Assembly: GCA_963777565.1 (NCBI GenBank)
Contig: CAVZQZ010000006.1
Span: forward strand, 62,001-126,000
Length of the DNA: 64,000 nt
DNA from: CALMEC01 sp963777565
GTDB lineage: Bacteria > Actinomycetota > Thermoleophilia > Miltoncostaeales > Miltoncostaeaceae
Reading direction: 5' to 3'
Numbering within the stretch: the stretch's first letter is position 1; each line of letters begins with the position of its first letter. Under the pieces are notes generated by a model. The model was not told the DNA's origin and did no database searches. It worked only from the letters and a program-made list of their open reading frames with translations. A program made the position numbers and the translations under genes. This document shows, piece by piece, positions 34,449-41,000 of this stretch.

Positions 34449-35858
34449 GTGAGCACCCTCCGCCGACACCCAGCCGAGACGACGCCATCCCGTCCAGGGC
34501 GGTCGTTCGTCGTCTTCGCGGTGACGGCAGCGCTCTGTGGGCTGGTCTTCCTTCCGGTCCCCGCTCGGGCCGCTACCGTCGAAACTCCCGTGATAGAAGC
34601 GATATCAGGGCAGTATCACGACGGAACAGCGGCGGCGGCCGCCGCGCAGGCGGCCGAGAGCGCCGATGCCGCTGCAGCCACCGCAAGCGCTGTCGCTGCC
34701 GCATCCGCACCGGCACCAGAGCCTCCCGCACCGCCGGCCGCCGCTCCAGAAAACCCGCCGACCGCCCCGGCGGAAAGTAGTATCAACAACGCCGCCAATG
34801 ATACGTCTTCTATACCGCTTTCATCTTCTGCATCTGATGTCATAAATCTCCCGCCCGTGGAGCCTGACCACTCACGAGCGGTTGCGTTGGGGGCGACCGA
34901 CGCGACCGTCACGGCGGCGGGGCCGGTGAGCGCCGACCGCCCGCACGGCGGCGCACCCGCCCCCGCCGCACAGCCCGTCAGCGCGGCGACCGGCGAGGAC
35001 GCGATCGCCGCCGCCGCGCAGGCGGTGCCGAGCAACGTCAACGTGAGCGTCAGGATCTTCAGCCCGGGCAACGACGGCGCGGTCACCCAGTCCAACGCCA
35101 CCGGCCCGGTGTCGGTCACGACGCCGACCACCGCGCCGAGCCCGCCGTTATCGGTTGCGACGAACCCCGTCGCGGTTCCGCCGGCCCCCGCGGTTCCGAC
35201 CAGTTGGGTGTGGAACTGGACCTGGAGCGCGGGGGCGGCGGGATGCACCGCCGGCACCGCGCCGGCGCCGTCGACGTCGGCCGTGTCGGGATCGACGTGG
35301 ACCTGGAACTGGGTGTGGCCCTGCGCTCCGGCGCTACCTGCCATCCCCTTCCCGGACCTGGCGGGCTTCATGCCGAGTCCCGACGCGGCTCCCGGCCAGG
35401 CATCGACTCCGGCCGCGGGCGCCGAGGATGTGGCGCCCGCGGCCGGGGGCCCCTCGAGCACGTCCGACGCCTGGGTACCACGGGGACGTCCGGGGATCCG
35501 GCGCTCGCTCGCGACACGCGAGCGATCTGACGGCCCCGGCCAAATGTGGGCGACGCTCGGAGCGTCGCCCACCGAACGCGGGCACGGCGGCGCCGATTCG
35601 GGAGCCGATACGGCGCCCGCCGTTGCCCGCGTCGTCGATGCGACCCTCGGGACCCTCTTCCCGTCCGGCCTGACGGAGTCCGTCGCCGCCGCAACAGCGG
35701 CGGCATCGGGCGGCGCGGGCGTCTCCGGGCTCGGTGTCGGCGCCGCGGCCCTACTCGCAGCCCTCGTCCTCTTCGCACCGCCCCTGCTCATTCCGCTGAG
35801 GGCGGCGGCCGCTCGCCGCCTTCCGCACGTCTCCGCTCGACGCGATCGGCCCGGATAG
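34449..35858 (+). CDS. Exported Ala/Pro-rich protein with C-terminal membrane anchor
   Basis: This 469-residue protein begins with a signal peptide (RSFVVFAVTAALCGLVFLPV then PARA). A long Ala/Pro/Ser/Thr-rich region follows (about 40-200). It contains one unit of the repeat found in the next protein: VNVSVRIFSPGNDGAVTQSN. Two Trp-rich blocks follow (SWVWNWTWSAGAAGC and STWTWNWVWPC), each with one Cys. It ends in a membrane anchor (AALLAALVLFAPPLLIPLRA) with a basic tail. The shared motif ties it to the seven-repeat protein. Perhaps it anchors a repeat fibre. The GTG start is chosen for AAGGA upstream. Function unknown. Confidence 0.72.
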   Translation: MSTLRRHPAETTPSRPGRSFVVFAVTAALCGLVFLPVPARAATVETPVIEAISGQYHDGTAAAAAAQAAESADAAAATASAVAAASAPAPEPPAPPAAAPENPPTAPAESSINNAANDTSSIPLSSSASDVINLPPVEPDHSRAVALGATDATVTAAGPVSADRPHGGAPAPAAQPVSAATGEDAIAAAAQAVPSNVNVSVRIFSPGNDGAVTQSNATGPVSVTTPTTAPSPPLSVATNPVAVPPAPAVPTSWVWNWTWSAGAAGCTAGTAPAPSTSAVSGSTWTWNWVWPCAPALPAIPFPDLAGFMPSPDAAPGQASTPAAGAEDVAPAAGGPSSTSDAWVPRGRPGIRRSLATRERSDGPGQMWATLGASPTERGHGGADSGADTAPAVARVVDATLGTLFPSGLTESVAAATAAASGGAGVSGLGVGAAALLAALVLFAPPLLIPLRAAAARRLPHVSARRDRPG

Positions 35859-35882
35859 CCCCGGCGAGGACCCCATGTCCCG

Positions 35883-35900
35883 CCGGGCGGTATCGCCCGG
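35883..35900 (+). other. Hairpin in the leader of the seven-repeat gene
   Basis: CCGGGCG, GTAT, CGCCCGG forms a perfect 7-bp hairpin 30 bases ahead of the start codon and ribosome site (AAGGAG). It could separate the two transcripts or protect the mRNA's 5' end. Confidence 0.4.
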
Positions 35901-35929
35901 TATCAGCTGAATCCGTTAAGGAGACAACC

Positions 35930-37804
35930 ATGCAGCGCAAGATGATTGTGCTGGTAATGGGGCTGTTCCTCCTGATCTTGGGTGGAACAGGGATCGCCAT
36001 GGGCGCCGACCAGCAGGTCGCCGGCCAGGCGGCGGACTCGAGCCAATCGGCCACGTCCTCCGCCACGTCGACCCAGACCAACCCCAGCAACCAGAACGTC
36101 GATGTGCGCATCTTCAGCCCCGGCGACGCCGGTGCGGTGAGCCAGACCAACAGTTCGGCAGCGGCGTCAGCCGCCGCCAACGCCAACGCAACCGACCAGT
36201 CGGCCCAGCAGCAGCAGGCCGGCGGCGGAAGCGGGACGCAGGCCGTCGGTCAGGACGCCGCCAGCACGCAGGCCGCCGACTCGCAGGCCACATCGACCCA
36301 GACCGACCCGTCCAACAGCAACATCTCGGTGCGCATCGACAGCCCCGGCAAGGGCGGCGCGGTGACGCAGACCAACTCCTCGACGGCACAATCCGCCGCG
36401 GGGAACCTCAACAAGACGAAGCAGACGTCCACCCAACAGCAGAGCGGCGGCGCCTGCTGCACGGCGGGCGGCACCCAGGCGGCCGGCCAGGCCGCGACCA
36501 ACGACCAGACGGCGACGTCGGACGCAACGTCGACCCAGAAGCACCCGTCCAACACCAACATCGGTGTGCGGATCGGCTCGCCCGGCGACGACGGCGCCGT
36601 GACGCAGACCAACTCCTCGACGGCAGAGTCCGTCGCGGCGAACCTCAACAAGACGAAGCAGACGTCGACTCAGCAGCAGAGCGGCGGTGCCTGCTGCGCG
36701 GGCGGCGGCACCCAGGTCGCCGGCCAGGCGGCGTCGAACACCCAGGACGCGAACTCGACGGCGAGCTCCACCCAGAAGGGCGCGAGCAACGTCAACACCC
36801 CGGTTCGCATCTTCAGCCCGGGTGACAACGGCGCGGTCACGCAGACCAACGCGTCTGCGGCAGCGTCGGGAGCCGTGAACCTGAACGGCACCGACCAGTC
36901 GGCCACGCAGACGCAGGCCGGCGGCGAGTGCTGCAAGGACCCGAAGGCGAAGCCGACGGACCCGAAGTACGAGCCGAAGGACCCGAAGTACGAGCCGAAG
37001 GGCGACACGTGCTGCCACGGCGGCACCGGCGTCCAGGCGATCGGGCAGTTCGCCGACAGCGACCAGACGGCCGACTCGTCAGCGACCTCCACCCAGACGG
37101 GGGCGAGCAACACCAACACGCCCGTGCGGATCGGCAGCAAGGGCGACGCCGGGAAGGTCGAACAGACCAACGCCTCCATCGCGCTCTCCGCGGCCCTCAA
37201 CGCCAACGAGACCGATCAAGCGGCAACCCAGACCCAGGGCGGCGGCGGCTACGGCACCGGCGTCCAGGCGATCGGCCAGAAGGCCGACAGCTCGCAAACC
37301 GCAACTTCGGAGGCGACGTCCACGCAGTACCACCCGTCCAACACCAACACCCCGGTTCGCATCGGAAGCTACGGCGACGACGGTGACGTCTCCCAGACCA
37401 ACCTCTCGCTCGCGGCGTCACTCGCGGCGAACCACAACGGCACCGACCAGTCGGCCACGCAGACGCAGGCCGGCGGCGAGTGCTGCAAGGACCCGAAGGC
37501 GAAGCCGACGGACCCGAAGTACGAGCCGAAGGACCCGAAGTACCAGCCGAAGGGCGACACGTGCTGCCACGGCGGCACCGGCGTCCAGGCGATCGGGCAG
37601 TTCGCCGACAGCGACCAGACGGCCGACTCGTCAGCGACCTCCACCCAGACGGGGGCGAGCAACACCAACACGCCCGTGCGGATCGGCAGCAAGGGCGACG
37701 CCGGGAAGGTCGAACAGACCAACCTCTCGCTCGCCGCGTCACTGGCGCTGAACGTCAACTGGCTGAAGCAATACGCGGTGCAGCAGCAGGGAGGTGTGAT
37801 CTGA
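35930..37804 (+). CDS. Seven-repeat Asn/Gln/Ser/Thr-rich exported protein (putative fibre)
   Basis: This 624-residue protein starts with a signal peptide (MIVLVMGLFLLILGGTGIAM). It then consists of seven units of about 75-105 residues. Each has GTQ(A/V)xGQxA, a run of ATSTQ, then SNxNxxVRIxSPGDxGAV, QTNSSxAxS and LNxTxQ. Between units 3-4, 4-5 and 6-7 are Cys-pair linkers (GGACC; GGECCKDPKAKPTDPKYEPK with a following CCHGG). Composition is Asn, Gln, Ser, Thr, Gly and Ala, with almost no large hydrophobics. This pattern fits a beta-solenoid or amyloid-like fibre cross-linked by disulfides. No homologue of known function is recognised. ATG 35930 has AAGGAG upstream. Confidence 0.85.
   Translation: MQRKMIVLVMGLFLLILGGTGIAMGADQQVAGQAADSSQSATSSATSTQTNPSNQNVDVRIFSPGDAGAVSQTNSSAAASAAANANATDQSAQQQQAGGGSGTQAVGQDAASTQAADSQATSTQTDPSNSNISVRIDSPGKGGAVTQTNSSTAQSAAGNLNKTKQTSTQQQSGGACCTAGGTQAAGQAATNDQTATSDATSTQKHPSNTNIGVRIGSPGDDGAVTQTNSSTAESVAANLNKTKQTSTQQQSGGACCAGGGTQVAGQAASNTQDANSTASSTQKGASNVNTPVRIFSPGDNGAVTQTNASAAASGAVNLNGTDQSATQTQAGGECCKDPKAKPTDPKYEPKDPKYEPKGDTCCHGGTGVQAIGQFADSDQTADSSATSTQTGASNTNTPVRIGSKGDAGKVEQTNASIALSAALNANETDQAATQTQGGGGYGTGVQAIGQKADSSQTATSEATSTQYHPSNTNTPVRIGSYGDDGDVSQTNLSLAASLAANHNGTDQSATQTQAGGECCKDPKAKPTDPKYEPKDPKYQPKGDTCCHGGTGVQAIGQFADSDQTADSSATSTQTGASNTNTPVRIGSKGDAGKVEQTNLSLAASLALNVNWLKQYAVQQQGGVI
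36884..37723 (+). repeat. 288-base internal direct repeat in the fibre gene
   Basis: Bases 36884-37171 recur at 37436-37723 (offset 552, 184 codons) with one substitution that I can see (GAG to CAG in the second KYxPK). It covers repeat units 4/5 and 6/7. Such high identity in a GC-rich coding region points to a recent duplication and a possible assembly or recombination hot spot. Confidence 0.9.
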
Positions 37805-37823
37805 CCGATTGACCGATGAGCGA

Positions 37824-37860
37824 GGAGATGCGCGCACCCATTGCGGGTGCGCGCATCTCC
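37824..37860 (+). terminator. 16-bp hairpin after the fibre gene
   Basis: Arms at 37824-37839 and 37845-37860 pair perfectly over 16 bases (GGAGATGCGCGCACCC) around a 5-base loop, 19 bases after the stop. No T-tract, but the stem is extreme. Confidence 0.7.
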
Positions 37861-37913
37861 CGGTACGTTGCACCAAGAGAATCCCGCTCTCAGCAAACTT
37901 TCCTATAAGGAAA

Positions 37914-38507
37914 ATGGAAAAATTGTCGAAACGGCGGCCCCGCCGGATCCCGCTTCTCGTCGCGCTGGTCGCGACGACCGCCGCGGGCGCGACGGACAGC
38001 GCGCTGGCCCTCTCCCCCTCGCCCGACCCGGCGTCGGGAGCGGGCGCTCAGGCTCTTGTCGCGCTGGTCGCGACGACGGCCGCGGGCGCGACGGACAGCG
38101 CGCTGGCCCTCTCCCCCTCGCCGGACCCGGCGCCCGGGGCGGGGGCTCAGGCGTCGCCGCGACCCGACGCCGCGGGATCGGCGTCGACCGCTCGGCGATC
38201 GCAGCCAACGAGCCGCTCGTCGTCGACCACAAGGCGCGCGAGCACGGCGGCACCCTCGACGACGAGGCGGTCGACCCCGGCCACATCACGCGCCGCGACA
38301 CCCCCGGCGACCACATCGACGGTGCCGACCCGCAAGGCCGCGTCGACGGCGACGCCACCGCTGGACCTCCCGCTGCCGCCGAAGCCCGATGGTGGACCCG
38401 ACTACCTACTCCTTGGGGCCGCCCTCGCGCTGGGAACGCTCACCCTCGCGAGCCTGGGCATGCTCGGCTTGATCCGCCGCCTGCGCGACGAGGTCTCGGT
38501 GCGTTGA
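37914..38507 (+). CDS. Stalked membrane protein with duplicated signal-peptide-like segment
   Basis: This 197-residue protein starts MEKLSKRRPRR followed by a 33-residue unit (LVALVATTAAGATDSALALS then PSPDP). The unit is directly repeated, so two export-signal-like hydrophobic cores stand in tandem. A Thr/Ser/Arg/Pro stalk (about residues 85-150) follows, then one TM helix (LLLGAALALGTLTLASLGML) with a short cytoplasmic tail. No domain family. The ATG has AAGG 4-7 bases upstream. Its stop overlaps the start of the FN3-like gene (TTGA). I infer a cell-surface protein that supports the fibre system. Confidence 0.65.
   Translation: MEKLSKRRPRRIPLLVALVATTAAGATDSALALSPSPDPASGAGAQALVALVATTAAGATDSALALSPSPDPAPGAGAQASPRPDAAGSASTARRSQPTSRSSSTTRRASTAAPSTTRRSTPATSRAATPPATTSTVPTRKAASTATPPLDLPLPPKPDGGPDYLLLGAALALGTLTLASLGMLGLIRRLRDEVSVR
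37956..38153 (+). repeat. 99-base tandem duplication within the signal region
   Basis: Copy 1 is 37956-38054 and copy 2 is 38055-38153. They differ at only a few positions and code for the same 33-residue segment with a few changes, such as ASGAGAQA versus APGAGAQA. The reading frame is kept. Confidence 0.85.
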
Positions 38508-39589
38508 GACGCTGGTGCCTCTGCCTCGCGGTGGCTCTGCTCGGCGTCGGCGCGCTGGGCGTCGCGTCGGCACAGGCGGCCCCGACGATCACGACGACAT
38601 GCACACCCGGCCCCTCTTGCGCGCGGTGGTACAGCGGCAGCGTGTCGCTCAAGTTCAACGTATCCGCCGACGCCATGAAGACCACGGGTTGCGACACGTT
38701 CTTGTTCACGAATGAAGGCGACTACGAACAGGTTTGCACCGCAGAGGACGCGCTCGGGTCAGGCAGCTTTCAGCGCGTCCGCATCGGAATCGACCGCAGC
38801 CCCCCCGTCGTCACAGGCGCGACGCCCTCGCGGCCGCCAAACGCTGACGGCTGGATCAACGGCCCGTTCGACGTGCAGTTCACCGGCTCGGACGCGGTAT
38901 CGGGCCTCGCCGCCTGCTGGGCCTCCTACGCCGGCCCCCAGACCGCAACCGGCTCGTTGACGCGCGTCTGCACCGACCAGGCCGGCAACGTGAGCGCCCC
39001 GTTCACGTTCAACTTCAAGTACGACGCGACCCCGCCCGCGATCAGCCCGCTCACCACCGAGCCGGGTGACGGGATGGTGCGCCTGCGGTGGAGCACCCGC
39101 GACGCCGTGGCGGTCGAGGTGACCCGCAGCCCCGGGCTTTCCGGCGCCCCGATCTCGGCGGTGTTCCGCGGCAAGGCGACGGGGTTCGTCGACCGGCGCG
39201 TCCGCAACCTCGCCGCCTACCAGTACCAGGTCACCGCGATCGACCGGGCGGGCAACATCGCGACCCAGACGGTGCGCACCTCCCCCGCCCGCCGCCTCCT
39301 GACGCCACCGAACAATGCCCGCCTCAAGGGCCCGCCGGTCGCCCGCTGGGCCGTGATCCCACGCGCGACCTACTACAACGTGCAGCTCTACCGCGGCGAC
39401 CGCAAGATCCTGAGCGCCTGGCCGAAGGTGCCGAAGCTCCCACTGAAGCGCTCGTGGACGTTCCAGGGCGTGCGCCACCGGCTCGTGCCGGGGGTGTACC
39501 AGCTGTTCGTGTGGCCGGGGTTCGGGTCGTTCGCCCAGCAGCAATACGGCCGTATCGTCGGCAAAGGCCGGTTCGTCGTCATCAAGTAG
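38504..39589 (+). CDS. Exported Ig/FN3-like protein with YNVQ...VWPGFG module
   Basis: This 361-residue protein has a signal peptide (LCLAVALLGVGALGVASAQA), an N-terminal Cys-rich beta domain (TTTCTPGPSCARWYSGSVSL, CDTFLFTNEGDYEQVC), an Ig-like DSPPVVTG-type domain, an FN3-like domain (about residues 190-270, MVRLRWSTRDAVAVEVTRSP) and a C-terminal module with YYNVQLYRGDRKILSAWP and LVPGVYQLFVWPGFGSF. The same last module occurs in the protein at 62834. The TTG start overlaps the preceding stop by four bases, so the two genes are coupled. A structural or adhesive extracellular role is inferred. Confidence 0.78.
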   Translation: MRRWCLCLAVALLGVGALGVASAQAAPTITTTCTPGPSCARWYSGSVSLKFNVSADAMKTTGCDTFLFTNEGDYEQVCTAEDALGSGSFQRVRIGIDRSPPVVTGATPSRPPNADGWINGPFDVQFTGSDAVSGLAACWASYAGPQTATGSLTRVCTDQAGNVSAPFTFNFKYDATPPAISPLTTEPGDGMVRLRWSTRDAVAVEVTRSPGLSGAPISAVFRGKATGFVDRRVRNLAAYQYQVTAIDRAGNIATQTVRTSPARRLLTPPNNARLKGPPVARWAVIPRATYYNVQLYRGDRKILSAWPKVPKLPLKRSWTFQGVRHRLVPGVYQLFVWPGFGSFAQQQYGRIVGKGRFVVIK

Positions 39590-39860
39590 CCGGGTCGTGA
39601 CCTCCTCTCGTCGCTCCCCTGGCCGGCCGCCCATCCGAGGCCGGCGTCCCACCCGTTGCGGCGTTGGGTGCGTCACCGTGACGGGGCTCGCCGACCTCGG
39701 ATTTCGCGGGTTCGGCCGTTTGACAGTGCCCCGCTATTCAGCCAGATCCGATGTCACGTGTGGCGCGCGCATCGTGCCAACTGCGCGCCGCAACCGTGCC
39801 GATTCCAGTGACGTCACGGCCGAAGTCATTTCCCCGGGGCGGCGGCGCTATCGTCGCCCC

Positions 39861-40952
39861 GTGCCGACGGCCATCTCACGGCAGGAGCTGCGGGCGCTAC
39901 GGCTGCAGGCGCAGCTTCTCGCCGGCGAGCGGGCCGGCGACGTCGCGACCGCGGTGCGGCGGATGGTGGCCCTGCAGGCGCAGTCCACCCCGGCGGCGCG
40001 GCTGGCCGTGCGGTCGCGCACCACCGGGTTGACCCGCGACGACGTCGACCGGGCGTGCAGCGAAGCGGTGGTGGTCCGCACATGGGCGATGCGCGGCACC
40101 CTGCACATGATCGCCGCCGACGACGTGCGGTGGATCATCGCTGTGCTGGGCCCCCACTTCGCCCGCACCGGCAAGCGCCGGCGCGACCAGCTCGGCCTCG
40201 ACCCCGACACCTGCCGGCGGGGCCTCGCGGCGATCGAGCGGGTGCTCGGGGGCTCCCGGCCGCTCACCCGCGCCGAGCTCATGGCCGCCATCGCGGCCGA
40301 GGGCGTGGCGATCGACCCGACCGGCCAGGCCCCGGCGCACCTCGTGCGCTACGCCGCGATGCAGGGTCTGATCTGCCGCGGGCCCGAGGTGGGCGCCGAC
40401 GAGCCCACCTATGTGCTCCTGGACGAGTGGGTGCCGCCCGCGCCGGCGGTGGATCGCGGCGAGGCGCTGGCTCGCCTGGCCCTGCGCCACCTCGCCGGCC
40501 ACGGCCCGGCGACGGCCGCCGATCTCGCCACGTGGTCCGGCCTGCCGATGCCCGACGCGCGGGCCGCGTTCGGGCACGTCGCCGATGAGCTGGTGGACCT
40601 GGACGCGGCGGGCACGCCGATGGTTGCCCTCGCCTCGAGCGATCTGGCGACGGGCCGTGACAGCCCGCCCCGTCTGCTGGGCCGGTTCGACGACTACCTG
40701 CTGGGCTACCGCGGCCGAGACCTCATCCTCGACCCCGCCTACGCCAGACGGATCGTGGACGGCGGCATGATCCAGGCCGCGGTGGTGGTGGCCGGCCGGA
40801 TCGTCGGCACCTGGCGGCTGGAGCGCCGCGAGATCGCGGTGCGGCCATTCACCACCCTCCCGCGCGGCAGCCGCAAGGCGCTGCGCGAGGAGGCCGCCGA
40901 TGTCGGGCGATTCCTGGGGGTGGACCCGGCGTTCGCGGTCCGCCCGGGCTGA
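39861..40952 (+). CDS. Winged-helix DNA-binding domain (HTH_42, AlkX-like) protein
   Basis: This 363-residue protein of the winged helix DNA-binding domain family (PF06224) reads LRALRLQAQLLAGERAGDVA with MVALQAQSTPAARLAVRSRT at the start and VRTWAMRGTLHMIAADDV. The C-terminal part has RLLGRFDDYLLGYRGRDLIL. Some members are DNA glycosylase-like alkyl-lesion repair proteins (AlkX/YcaQ); activity here is unproven. The GTG start at 39861 is the first that gives family sequence. It is 48 bases before the LAL regulator gene, same direction. Confidence 0.82.
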   Translation: MPTAISRQELRALRLQAQLLAGERAGDVATAVRRMVALQAQSTPAARLAVRSRTTGLTRDDVDRACSEAVVVRTWAMRGTLHMIAADDVRWIIAVLGPHFARTGKRRRDQLGLDPDTCRRGLAAIERVLGGSRPLTRAELMAAIAAEGVAIDPTGQAPAHLVRYAAMQGLICRGPEVGADEPTYVLLDEWVPPAPAVDRGEALARLALRHLAGHGPATAADLATWSGLPMPDARAAFGHVADELVDLDAAGTPMVALASSDLATGRDSPPRLLGRFDDYLLGYRGRDLILDPAYARRIVDGGMIQAAVVVAGRIVGTWRLERREIAVRPFTTLPRGSRKALREEAADVGRFLGVDPAFAVRPG

Positions 40953-41000
40953 CCGGCGCAGATATCGACCGGCGTCCAGCGGAACTGCGAGCATTGCGGC

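Noticed and set aside
36884..37723. CRISPR-like or mobile repeat
   Set aside because: The long repeats are in frame within one gene and code for protein units; there are no short direct repeats with spacers.
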